Assembly (NCBI GenBank): GCA_023423285.1
Contig: JAFAFV010000165.1
Location: forward strand, 1-13,448
Origin: Bacteroidota bacterium
GTDB taxonomy: Bacteria > Bacteroidota > Bacteroidia > Chitinophagales > Chitinophagaceae
Direction of reading: 5' to 3'
DNA: 13,448 bases
Positions 7,467 through 13,448 of the stretch are shown here, one piece after another; within the stretch, counting starts at the first letter, position 1, and each line of letters starts with the position of its first letter. The notes beneath the pieces were generated by a model that saw nothing but the letters and a program-made list of their open reading frames with translations, ran no database searches and was not told where the DNA came from. The position numbers and the translations under genes were made by a program.

Positions 7467-7474
7467 CAAAAATA
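7467..7474 (-). promoter_or_regulatory. -7 promoter element for feoB
   Basis: Read on the minus strand the sequence is TATTTTTG, an exact match to TAnnTTTG. It ends only 11 bases before the feoB ATG, so transcription would start a few bases before the start codon and give a near-leaderless mRNA. No convincing -33 TTTG is seen at the expected distance. The terminator between rho and feoB makes an independent promoter here likely. Confidence 0.45.
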
Positions 7475-7524
7475 CGGTTTCTGATCTTTTATGATTTACG
7501 AAAAGCGGAAGATAAAAATGGCCT

Positions 7525-7534
7525 TGTACGTACA
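7525..7534. promoter_or_regulatory. 10-bp palindrome upstream of feoB, possible operator
   Basis: TGTACGTACA is a perfect 10-bp palindrome located 70 bases before the feoB start and about 50 bases upstream of the candidate -7 element. Iron-uptake genes are usually controlled by Fur- or DtxR-type repressors, but this short palindrome does not clearly match either consensus. A regulator-binding role is speculative. Confidence 0.25.
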
Positions 7535-7547
7535 GAGATCAATAGCT

Positions 7548-7582
7548 AAAAAAAATCCCGCCCAATGAGGCAGGATTTTTTT
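7548..7582 (-). terminator. intrinsic terminator of rho
   Basis: On the minus strand ATCCTGCC, loop TCATTG, GGCGGGAT form an 8-bp stem with one T-G wobble, followed by eight T (complement of the A run 7548-7555). The stem lies 23-44 bases after the rho stop codon. On the plus strand the same hairpin is followed by a T-run (7577-7582), so it could work in both directions. It separates rho from feoB. Confidence 0.85.
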
Positions 7583-7598
7583 TATAAATAAATGAGAA

Positions 7599-9323
7599 TT
7601 AAGAATTCATACTGGCCAAAAACTCTTCGTTGCTTTTAGTTCCCTTCATGCGTTTGAGTAATTCATTCATCGCTTCCTCGGTTTTCATGTCGCTCAGGTA
7701 CACGCGCAGCAGGTTCATTCTTTGCAGCACATCTCTATCCAGCAACAAATCATCACGGCGGGTTGAGGATGCCGTAAGGTCAATAGCCGGGTAAATGCGC
7801 TTGTTGGAAAGCCTTCTGTCAAGTTGTAATTCCATGTTGCCGGTACCTTTAAATTCTTCAAAGATTACTTCATCCATTTTACTACCAGTATCAATAAGGG
7901 CAGTGGCCAGAATGGTTAAGGAACCGCCGTTTTCAATTTTACGGGCTGCTCCAAAAAATTGTTTAGGTTTTTGCATGGCGTTGGCTTCCACACCACCACT
8001 TAGCACCTTGCCGCTGGCAGGAGAAACCGTGTTGTGTGCACGCGCCAGGCGTGTAATGGAATCTAACAAGATCACCACATCGTGGCCGCATTCCACAAGC
8101 CTTTTGGCTTTTTGCAATGCCATTGTAGAAACTTTTACGTGCTTTTCAGCAGGCTCGTCAAAAGTAGAGGCAATTACTTCGGCTTTCACGCTGCGTTCCA
8201 TATCTGTTACTTCTTCAGGGCGCTCATCTACCAGCACTACCATCAGGTAGCACTCGGGATGGTTTTCGGCAATGGCGTTTGCTACTGCTTTCAGCAACAT
8301 GGTTTTACCAGTTTTTGGTTGCGCCACAATCAGTCCGCGCTGGCCTTTACCAATAGGCGTGAACAGGTCAATAATGCGGGTAGATAGATCTGACGGCCTG
8401 GTAAACAGGTTCAGTTTTTCAAACGGGAAAAGCGGTGTAAGGTAGTCGAATGGCACGCGGTCTCTTACCTCATCGGGGCTTTTGCCATTAATAGTATCCA
8501 CTTTTAGTAACGCAAAATACTTTTCGCCTTCCTTAGGTGGGCGCACAGCGCCAAACACTGTATCGCCGGTTTTTAAACCGAATAATTTTATTTGTGATGG
8601 AGATACATATACATCATCGGGGCTTGACAGGTAGTTATAATCAGAAGAGCGCAGGAAACCATATCCATCGGGCATCATTTCCAGCACGCCTTCGCTTAAA
8701 ATTATGCCGTCAAACTCTACGTTAAAACTGGTTTGTACCTCTTTTTTAGCAGGTTTTGCCTCGTATACCGGCTCTTCAAAAACCGGTTCAGGCGCTGCCA
8801 GTTTTTCAGTTGCTTTAAATGCTCTTGCAATAAAATCTTCTGTAGCGGGGTCAAAACTGAATTCTGTATTTTCTGCTTTATCATCCTTACTGCCATCCTC
8901 ATTGCTGGCTGCCTCAATTTCTTCAAGGCCTGAAGTTGATTTTTTAGCAGGTTTTTTGGCCGGTGCTTTTTCTTCTGTGGTGACTTGTTTTTCAGCCGCT
9001 TCTTCAGAGGATTTCTTCTTTTTACCAGGGGCTTTAGCTTTTTTGGCCGGTGCTTTGGATGGTTTTTCTTCTTCTTCTTCAGGTTTTCCTTCGTCCTCCA
9101 CAAAAGCTTCTTCGCTACTAACACCCGTGGTGGTTTTTACAATTCTTTTTCTTTTTGGCCGGTCATCCTTAGCATCTTTCGATCCTGCAATGGCCTGGCT
9201 GTCGAGGATCTGGTAAATCAGGTCCTGTTTATTCAGTTTTTTTGAATTAGGTATTTGTAGTTGGTCTGCAATGTCGTGCAGTTCAGGAACGAGCATCTCG
9301 TTCAGTTGTAGAATGTCGTACAT
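7599..9323 (-). CDS. rho: transcription termination factor Rho with long disordered insertion
   Basis: A 574-residue hexameric RNA helicase that ends transcription. An N-terminal Rho_N helical module (about 5-42) is followed by an insertion (about 48-205) rich in Lys, Glu, Ala and Pro (KAPAKKAKAPG, KAPAKKPAKK). Next is the cold-shock-like RNA-binding domain (about 208-278; GVLEMMPDGYGFLRS, YVSPSQIK). The ATPase core has Walker A PKTGKT (336-341), VVLVDERPEEVTDM (363-375), Walker B DVVILLDSITRLARAHN (415-431), the SGGVEANA secondary-channel loop and GGSLTILATALIDTGSKMDEVIFEEFKGTGN (starting at 466). E. coli Rho is 419 residues; the extra length is essentially the insertion. In Bacteroides thetaiotaomicron a comparable Rho insertion has been linked to phase separation, so a similar role is plausible but untested here. 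The start at ATG 9323 places Rho_N immediately at the N-terminus. Confidence 0.97.
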   Translation of the reverse strand: MYDILQLNEMLVPELHDIADQLQIPNSKKLNKQDLIYQILDSQAIAGSKDAKDDRPKRKRIVKTTTGVSSEEAFVEDEGKPEEEEEKPSKAPAKKAKAPGKKKKSSEEAAEKQVTTEEKAPAKKPAKKSTSGLEEIEAASNEDGSKDDKAENTEFSFDPATEDFIARAFKATEKLAAPEPVFEEPVYEAKPAKKEVQTSFNVEFDGIILSEGVLEMMPDGYGFLRSSDYNYLSSPDDVYVSPSQIKLFGLKTGDTVFGAVRPPKEGEKYFALLKVDTINGKSPDEVRDRVPFDYLTPLFPFEKLNLFTRPSDLSTRIIDLFTPIGKGQRGLIVAQPKTGKTMLLKAVANAIAENHPECYLMVVLVDERPEEVTDMERSVKAEVIASTFDEPAEKHVKVSTMALQKAKRLVECGHDVVILLDSITRLARAHNTVSPASGKVLSGGVEANAMQKPKQFFGAARKIENGGSLTILATALIDTGSKMDEVIFEEFKGTGNMELQLDRRLSNKRIYPAIDLTASSTRRDDLLLDRDVLQRMNLLRVYLSDMKTEEAMNELLKRMKGTKSNEEFLASMNS

Positions 9324-9400
9324 AAAAGTGTCGATAAATCAAAAGATTAAAAATCTTCTTGGGATAATTTGAAAGGGGTTTTTACGTTTTTTTGGATTAT

Positions 9401-9430
9401 AAAAATATTGAATTGAAAAACAATATTTTT
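9401..9430 (-). terminator. AT-rich hairpin downstream of the CapA-family gene
   Basis: AAAAATATTG (9401-9410), ten-base spacer, CAATATTTTT (9421-9430) is a perfect 10-bp inverted repeat. It begins 52 bases after the stop of the CapA-family gene and lies about 80 bases before rho. On the minus strand the 3' arm ends in five T, so it may end the upstream transcript. The stem has only one G:C pair, so termination strength is uncertain; it could instead sit in the rho leader. Confidence 0.4.
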
Positions 9431-9482
9431 AGAGATGATCACAAGCTTAGGGTCATTTCTGAAAGCGAAGGTATGGGGTTTT

Positions 9483-10586
9483 CTATTTAAAATCAAAATT
9501 ATATAATGTTAAATTTCCGTCCTGAGAAATGATTAGCCTACTGTTTGGAAAATCCTGGGCACTTAGATGGATGAGTTTTTGTATCGCTGATCCGGCAGAA
9601 TCTAACATCGGTGTTGAAGGATTTAAAGGTTTTTGCAGAGTGGGAATGATGCGGCCGCTTAAAAAAGCTCCGCTTTTGGAAATATGAATTTTTAAAATGG
9701 GCGCTATTCCCATTGGCCCGTTCAGGCTTATTTTACCGTAAGTAGCAAAATTGCCCAGGCTGTAGGCAATCAGTCTTCCTTTGTAAAGTTCCATCGCGCG
9801 GGTTACGTGCGGCCCGCTGCCAATTACAAGGTCGGCGCCAGCGTCTACACACACACGAGCCAGTTGGTGCACATCGCCACGGCTTTCAGAATAAAACTTT
9901 TCTTCTGCCTTAGGCACATGCTCTGCATGGCTGCCCTCTGCACCGCCATGAAAGAACACCACAGCCACATCCGCTTTCTGTTTTACGGTTTTTATGAGGC
10001 TGCTAATATGGTCATAATCATTAATATAAACATGCCGCCAGGAGTGGCCTACGCCAATGATGCCCAGTTTCAGGCCCTCTTTTTCTAAAATGGTGTATTC
10101 GCAAATATTTTTCAACCCGGCGTATTGAATACCGGCGCTATCCAGGACTTTCATGGTTTGGCGCAAGCCCTCATTGTCAAAATCGCCCGAATGATTATTA
10201 GCCAGGCTTAGAAAATCAAAACCTGCCTGTTTGAAATAATGTACAAATGTAGGAGGCGAGCGAAAGGCGTAACAATTTTTTTTGTCTTTACATTTTTCAG
10301 AGCATAAAGTATCGTGCGCCAGCACACCTTCCAGGTTCCCGATTGTAAAATCGGCGTTTTTAAGCGTATCTGAAAGTGTGGCAAGAATATTTTTATGAGT
10401 AAATTTTTCTTGATCGGGATAATCAGATCCGAGCATTAAATCGCCAACGGCAATGATTGAAAAACTGTCTTTTAGGCCGGAAACCTCAGGTTCTGCAATC
10501 ACGGGAGCAGTCGGCGCGGGACGTTTATCCTCAATGATGTTACAGCCTGTAACAACGATTAAAGAAAATAATAAAAAGAAGTACAT
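9483..10586 (-). CDS. CapA-family (PGA_cap) metallophosphatase-like lipoprotein
   Basis: A 367-residue protein with a lipoprotein signal peptide: MYFFLLFSLIVVTGC, lipobox VTGC with Cys15. The rest matches the CapA family, which has a calcineurin-like phosphoesterase fold: IIAVGDLMLG (44-53), IGNLEG (82-87), LSLANNHSGDF (127-137), VVFFHGGAEG (209-218), DLVIGSGPHV (252-261) and IAYSLGNFATYG (273-284). The GD, NxE, NNH, HGG and GPH residues are the expected metal and active-site positions. CapA in Bacillus takes part in poly-gamma-glutamate capsule synthesis, but no capB or capC is nearby and most Bacteroidota members are of unknown function. The lipid anchor suggests a periplasmic or outer-membrane-facing location. 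A small cysteine cluster (Cys95, Cys99, Cys105) sits just after the NLEG motif. The gene is divergent from the GH3-family gene. Confidence 0.85.
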   Translation of the reverse strand: MYFFLLFSLIVVTGCNIIEDKRPAPTAPVIAEPEVSGLKDSFSIIAVGDLMLGSDYPDQEKFTHKNILATLSDTLKNADFTIGNLEGVLAHDTLCSEKCKDKKNCYAFRSPPTFVHYFKQAGFDFLSLANNHSGDFDNEGLRQTMKVLDSAGIQYAGLKNICEYTILEKEGLKLGIIGVGHSWRHVYINDYDHISSLIKTVKQKADVAVVFFHGGAEGSHAEHVPKAEEKFYSESRGDVHQLARVCVDAGADLVIGSGPHVTRAMELYKGRLIAYSLGNFATYGKISLNGPMGIAPILKIHISKSGAFLSGRIIPTLQKPLNPSTPMLDSAGSAIQKLIHLSAQDFPNSRLIISQDGNLTLYNFDFK

Positions 10587-10603
10587 TAACTGGGTATGAG
10601 CAG

Positions 10604-10611
10604 CAAATATA
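10604..10611 (-). promoter_or_regulatory. -7 promoter element for the CapA-family gene
   Basis: The minus strand reads TATATTTG, an exact TAnnTTTG match, ending 17 bases before the ATG at 10586. The implied leader is about ten bases. A clear -33 TTTG is not seen. The 15-bp palindrome at 10636-10650 lies about where the -33 region would be. Confidence 0.45.
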
Positions 10612-10635
10612 TAGTACCGGCAATCAATTTTTATA

Positions 10636-10650
10636 AATACAGTCTGTATT
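10636..10650. promoter_or_regulatory. 15-bp palindrome in a divergent promoter region, possible operator
   Basis: AATACAG-T-CTGTATT is a perfect inverted repeat with 7-base arms and a 1-base centre. It lies in the 117-bp gap between two divergent genes (CapA-family on minus, GH3-family on plus), near the likely -33 positions of both. Its size and symmetry fit the site of a dimeric regulator. The TACA/TGTA half-sites loosely recall BlaI/CopY-type operators, but the spacing is three bases and no such regulator is in the window. Confidence 0.4.
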
Positions 10651-10668
10651 ATCCTTTAAAAACAATCT

Positions 10669-10676
10669 TAGGTTTT
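10669..10676 (+). promoter_or_regulatory. possible -7 element for the GH3-family gene
   Basis: TAGGTTTT matches seven of eight positions of TAnnTTTG and lies 27 bases before the ATG at 10704, a sensible distance. The candidate -33 region would overlap the 15-bp palindrome. This is a weak call because the last base differs from the consensus. Confidence 0.25.
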
Positions 10677-10703
10677 AGATAATGTTATTATATTGCCGTC
10701 ACA

Positions 10704-12224
10704 ATGCCTTTATTAAGTCCGGCCATATCACAACTCGCACGTATGCGCCACTGGCGTATAGACGGATGGAGAAGCCACCCTGTTGACGCGCAGCGGGAAG
10801 TGATGCAGAACCTTGTTACCTCTGCGCAATACACTGAGTTTGGAAGAAAGTATAATTTTCACGACTTGTTTAGCATACGGGATTTTAAAAAAGCAGTGCC
10901 CATTCACACTTACGATGATTTAAAGCCATACATAGAGCGCATTATGCAGGGTGAACAAAACCTGCTTTGGAACAGCCCGATTTACTGGTTTGCAAAAAGC
11001 AGCGGTACCACCAGCGATAAAAGCAAGTTCATCCCCATTAGCGAAGAAAGCCTGGAAGACTGCCATTATAAAGCAGCCAAAGATGTGCTGACGATGTATT
11101 ACCAATTTCACCCCGACAGCGAAATGCTTACCGGTAAGGGGCTGGTTTTAGGCGGCAGCCACAGCATCAACCCCATGAATGCCAATGCCCAATATGGCGA
11201 CCTTAGCGCGGTACTGTTGCAAAACAGTCCTTTTTGGGGCCATTGGCTTCGCACACCAGACCTTAGTATTGCTCTGATGGACGAATGGGAAAGCAAGCTT
11301 GAAATGATGGCCCGGCAAAGCATGAATGAAAATGTCACATCTATTAGCGGCGTGCCTACCTGGACGCTGGTTTTATTCAAACGTATTTTAGAACTGACCG
11401 GCAAAAACAATATGGCCGAGGTATGGCCCTCGCTTGAATTGTACCTGCACGGGGGCGTTTCATTTACACCTTACCGCGAGCAGTTTAAGAGTATTATAGG
11501 AAAAGACATTCATTACCTGGAAACATACAATGCCAGCGAAGGTTTTTTTGCCGCACAACAGGCGCCGGGCGAGGATGGTATGTTGCTGTTTATGGATCAC
11601 GGTATTTTTATGGAGTTTATGCCGCTTGAAGAGCATGGCAAAGATAACCCGCAAACCATCGGCCTTGAAGATGTGGAAACCGGTACCAACTATGCCCTGG
11701 TGATCAGCACCAATGGAGGCCTGTGGCGCTACCTCATTGGCGATACTATAAAATTTGTAAGTAAAGATCCTTATAAAATCATTGTATCAGGCCGGGTAAA
11801 ACATTATATGAACGCCTTTGGCGAAGAAGTGATTGTGGACAACAGTGACAGGGCTATTGAAGAGGCCTGCAAGAAAACCGGCGCTGTAGTGAATGATTAT
11901 ACTGCTGCGCCCGTTTATTTTTCAGACACCTCAAACGGAAGTCACGAGTGGTTGATTGAATTTGAAAAACAACCCGAAAGCCTGGATGCTTTTGTCGCCG
12001 AACTTGACAAAGCGTTGAAATCCGTTAACAGCGACTATGAGGCAAAGCGGCATAAAAACCTGGCTTTGCGCATGCCTGTGGTGCATGCTTTAGAGCCAAA
12101 CACGTTTAAAAGCTGGCTACAATACAAAGGAAAATTGGGAGGCCAGCATAAAGTGCCGCGCCTGAGCAACGAGCGCACTTACGTGGAGGATATTTTAAAA
12201 ATGACAGGTCAGAGAGAAAGTTAA
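10704..12224 (+). CDS. GH3-family acyl-adenylating enzyme (putative acyl-acid-amido synthetase)
   Basis: A 506-residue protein of the GH3 family, part of the ANL (adenylate-forming) superfamily named after plant enzymes that join auxin or jasmonate to amino acids. Visible motifs: FAKSSGTTSDKSKFIPIS (96-113), the nucleotide-binding loop; a LYLHGGVSFTPY segment (247-257); YNASEGFF (275-282); LWRYLIGDTIKF (340-351); and a small C-terminal domain ending GKLGGQHKVPRLSNER, with the lysine-bearing loop expected to move over the active site. It therefore probably activates a carboxylic acid with ATP and transfers it to an amine. The substrate is unknown for bacterial members, and nothing in the neighbourhood reveals it. 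The length is close to, or slightly below, plant GH3 proteins (about 580-600). No signal peptide; cytoplasmic. ATG 10704 is the start; no Shine-Dalgarno sequence is visible. It converges on the YjbR gene with seven bases between stops. Confidence 0.88.
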   Translation: MPLLSPAISQLARMRHWRIDGWRSHPVDAQREVMQNLVTSAQYTEFGRKYNFHDLFSIRDFKKAVPIHTYDDLKPYIERIMQGEQNLLWNSPIYWFAKSSGTTSDKSKFIPISEESLEDCHYKAAKDVLTMYYQFHPDSEMLTGKGLVLGGSHSINPMNANAQYGDLSAVLLQNSPFWGHWLRTPDLSIALMDEWESKLEMMARQSMNENVTSISGVPTWTLVLFKRILELTGKNNMAEVWPSLELYLHGGVSFTPYREQFKSIIGKDIHYLETYNASEGFFAAQQAPGEDGMLLFMDHGIFMEFMPLEEHGKDNPQTIGLEDVETGTNYALVISTNGGLWRYLIGDTIKFVSKDPYKIIVSGRVKHYMNAFGEEVIVDNSDRAIEEACKKTGAVVNDYTAAPVYFSDTSNGSHEWLIEFEKQPESLDAFVAELDKALKSVNSDYEAKRHKNLALRMPVVHALEPNTFKSWLQYKGKLGGQHKVPRLSNERTYVEDILKMTGQRES

Positions 12225-12231
12225 AGCCTGA

Positions 12232-12552
12232 TTACTTTTCCTTTACTAAATAATAACTCTCATCAATCCATTGCTTTAATAAAGTGGCGCTTACAGAGCC
12301 GTCAATAATAACAGTGTTCCAATGCTTTTTATTCATGTGATATCCGGGTATAACGCAGTGGTATTTTTCCCGAAGCTCCAGGGCTTTGTCAGGATTGCAC
12401 TTTACGTTGAACTGCAGCGGATCGCTATTCAATCCTGCCAATAAAAAAATCTTGCCCTTCACTTTAAACACAAGGGTATCGTTCCCAAAAGGGAAGCCTT
12501 CTTCAGCGCCGGGTTTGCTGATGCAATGGTTTCTGATGTCTTCAATATTCAC
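12232..12552 (-). CDS. MmcQ/YjbR family protein
   Basis: A 106-residue protein of the MmcQ/YjbR family, small proteins with a CyaY-like fold of uncertain biochemical role, sometimes suggested to bind DNA. Family signatures: GFPFGNDTLVFKVKGKIF (19-36), QFNVKCNPDKALELREKY (47-64), IPGYHMNKKHWNTV (68-81) and a closing DESYYLVKEK. I set the start at GTG 12552, not at the upstream ATG 12645. The GTG begins right at the conserved N-terminus (NIEDIRNHC) and overlaps the stop of the preceding exonuclease gene in a GTGA arrangement, whereas the longer version would run about 30 residues back inside that gene in another frame. The overlap suggests translational coupling, with the exonuclease made first. 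No signal peptide; cytoplasmic. Confidence 0.85.
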   Translation of the reverse strand: MNIEDIRNHCISKPGAEEGFPFGNDTLVFKVKGKIFLLAGLNSDPLQFNVKCNPDKALELREKYHCVIPGYHMNKKHWNTVIIDGSVSATLLKQWIDESYYLVKEK

Positions 12553-13277
12553 GGTTGTTTTATTTCCACGTTTTCTTTGCGTATCAGGTCTTCGCCCAAC
12601 ATTCTTAAAAATATTTGCGCGATGGTTTCCACGTCTTTCTGGCAATAAGTTGTAATACGGCTGATGTCTTTTTCTTCGTAAAACACACGGGCCACCATGC
12701 TGCCGTCAATATCATCTTTGGGCGTGGGAACATCAAGCGCGTGGGCAAGCAGGTTTAAAGACGTGTAGCTTTTAAAATCGCCGAATTTCCATAGTTCCAT
12801 GGTGTCAAGATGTGTTACTTCCCAGGGTTTTTTGCCCGTACTGTTCAAAATGAAAGGGATGGGCAGTTTATTAATGATCAGCCTGCGGCAGATGTAGGGA
12901 AAATCGAACTCCTTTCCGTTGTGTGCGCATAAATATTTTGGTTCGTTGGAGCACCATTTTAAAAGCATGTCGGAAAATGATGTAAGAATTTCTTGTTCGC
13001 TTTCACCTGCAAAAGACTTGATGATGATCTTGCGGTTGTTTTCTGTACCCTGCACCACGCCGCAGCTAATGCACACGATCTTTCCAAACTCAGCATAAAT
13101 TCCGGCGCGTTCATAAATGCTTTCAGCGGTTTCATCTTCGCGGTTGCGCAGCAGGACGGCGGCCTTGGCAGTCCACATTGTTTTCCAGCTTTCGGGTACC
13201 TGATCGTAAGTATTATATTGCGGCACAGTTTCTATATCAAGAAACAAAATATTTTGTACCGGTACAGATGTAATCAT
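12549..13277 (-). CDS. DEDDy 3'-5' exonuclease, PolB-like family
   Basis: A 242-residue RNase H-like exonuclease domain protein, related to the proofreading domain of family B polymerases but without a polymerase. The four acidic residues and tyrosine of the DEDDy type are visible: ILFLDIETVP with Asp14 and Glu16; LCAHNGKEFDFPYICRRL with Asp125; and TTYCQKDVETIAQIF with Tyr211 and Asp215. Such proteins trim 3' ends of DNA or RNA and are assumed to act in repair or RNA processing; the substrate is not known here. I chose ATG 13277 (MITSVPVQNILFLD), which leaves a short N-terminus before the first strand; a TTG at 13298 would add seven residues without clear support. It follows manC by 40 bases, and its stop overlaps the GTG start of the YjbR gene, so the three genes may form one transcript. 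Confidence 0.85.
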   Translation of the reverse strand: MITSVPVQNILFLDIETVPQYNTYDQVPESWKTMWTAKAAVLLRNREDETAESIYERAGIYAEFGKIVCISCGVVQGTENNRKIIIKSFAGESEQEILTSFSDMLLKWCSNEPKYLCAHNGKEFDFPYICRRLIINKLPIPFILNSTGKKPWEVTHLDTMELWKFGDFKSYTSLNLLAHALDVPTPKDDIDGSMVARVFYEEKDISRITTYCQKDVETIAQIFLRMLGEDLIRKENVEIKQP

Positions 13278-13306
13278 GGCTGCTGTATTTTTAATCAATA
13301 TGAGTG

Positions 13307-13324
13307 CCTGTATATTTTTACAGG
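13307..13324. repeat. short inverted repeat spanning the manC stop codon
   Basis: CCTGTA (13307-13312), six-base loop, TACAGG (13319-13324) is a perfect 6-bp inverted repeat that includes the manC stop codon. No T-tract follows on the minus strand, so it is not a convincing terminator. It may be an RNA hairpin between manC and the exonuclease gene, or chance. Confidence 0.3.
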
Positions 13325-13448
13325 TATTTCTCGCTTTTGTTGCGTTTGATCTCAGTTACATATTCCTTTATTTGCTGTTCTTTTTCTTTTTTGCAGATCA
13401 TCAGAACGTCATCAGTATCTACAATAATATAATCTTCCAGGCCCTGAA
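13318..13448 (-). CDS. manC: C-terminal fragment of mannose-1-phosphate guanylyltransferase
   Basis: Only the last 42 residues are inside the window; the gene continues past the right edge. The minus strand reads QGLEDYIIVDTDDVLMICKK, then KEKEQQIKEYVTEIKRNKSE, then KYL and a TAA at 13318-13320. The LEDYIIVDTDDVL.IC.K pattern, followed by a charged helix, is the usual ending of the nucleotidyltransferase/beta-helix part of GDP-mannose pyrophosphorylases in Bacteroidota. The enzyme makes GDP-mannose from mannose-1-phosphate and GTP for glycan synthesis. The identification rests on a short segment, and other nucleotide-sugar pyrophosphorylases share parts of it, but DTDDVLMICKK fits ManC best. 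The exonuclease gene follows 40 bases downstream. Confidence 0.8.
   Translation of the reverse strand, partial: QGLEDYIIVDTDDVLMICKKEKEQQIKEYVTEIKRNKSEKYL

Noticed and set aside
8704..9216. Open frames of 170 codons on the plus strand and 135 codons on the minus strand over the Rho insertion
   Set aside because: They arise because the Lys/Glu/Ala-rich rho segment has few stops in other frames. Their translations are low-complexity Ser/Ala/Phe or Lys strings with no recognisable domain, and the rho frame is well supported.
9343..9357. AAGATT-AAA-AATCTT inverted repeat in the rho leader as a regulatory hairpin
   Set aside because: The 6-bp arms are A/T-rich and such repeats are expected by chance in this intergenic sequence; nothing else supports a role.
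12553..12645. Upstream ATG start for the YjbR protein, adding 31 residues
   Set aside because: The extra residues are an out-of-frame reading of the exonuclease C-terminus and are basic and unlike the family N-terminus. The GTG at 12552 overlaps the exonuclease stop and fits the family start.
1..13448. CRISPR arrays, insertion sequences, tRNA genes or prophage parts
   Set aside because: No spaced direct repeats, transposase motifs, tRNA-like cloverleaf segments or phage genes were seen on either strand.

Overview
The window looks like ordinary chromosomal DNA from a Bacteroidota bacterium, most likely of the Chitinophagaceae or a close relative. This is inferred from protein character, not from any database search. 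The clues are a surface protein with a TonB-plug-like segment, a Rho factor with a long Lys/Glu/Ala-rich insertion, a bacterial GH3-family enzyme, lipoproteins with short signal peptides, and promoter-like TAnnTTTG elements, the Bacteroidota -7 consensus. Base composition is moderate and even, with many A/T homopolymer runs. I see no insertion sequence, phage gene, CRISPR array, tRNA or rRNA, and no stretch over 300 bases without a gene.

Layout, left to right. (1) The 3' end of a large plug/MG2-type surface protein (+) meets a minus-strand pair tail to tail at a compact hairpin that holds both stop codons. (2) That pair is a dipeptide epimerase followed by a three-domain DNA ligase D (phosphoesterase, ligase, polymerase), the two genes nearly touching. 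(3) A small MliC-like lipoprotein (+) with its own promoter converges on (4) feoB (-), the ferrous iron transporter. (5) rho (-) lies upstream of feoB, separated by a clear intrinsic terminator. (6) A CapA-family lipoprotein (-) is divergent from (7) a GH3-family adenylating enzyme (+), with a 15-bp palindrome between them. (8) The right end is a minus-strand run: the 3' end of manC (mannose-1-phosphate guanylyltransferase), a DEDDy 3'-5' exonuclease, and an MmcQ/YjbR protein whose GTG start overlaps the exonuclease stop.

Most genes are housekeeping or common accessory functions: iron uptake, termination, NHEJ-type repair, peptide recycling, nucleotide-sugar supply and envelope proteins. I did not find a clearly new multigene system. 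The observations most worth following are: an A10 run in ligD where a one-base slip gives an immediate stop and a phosphoesterase-only product; a canonical intrinsic terminator on the antisense strand beside it; an MliC-like lipoprotein in which both residues thought to inhibit lysozyme are replaced; the coupled exonuclease-YjbR pair; and the long disordered insertion in Rho. Several start sites (ligD, the exonuclease, YjbR) are assigned to positions that differ from the longest open frame, with reasons given in each entry.
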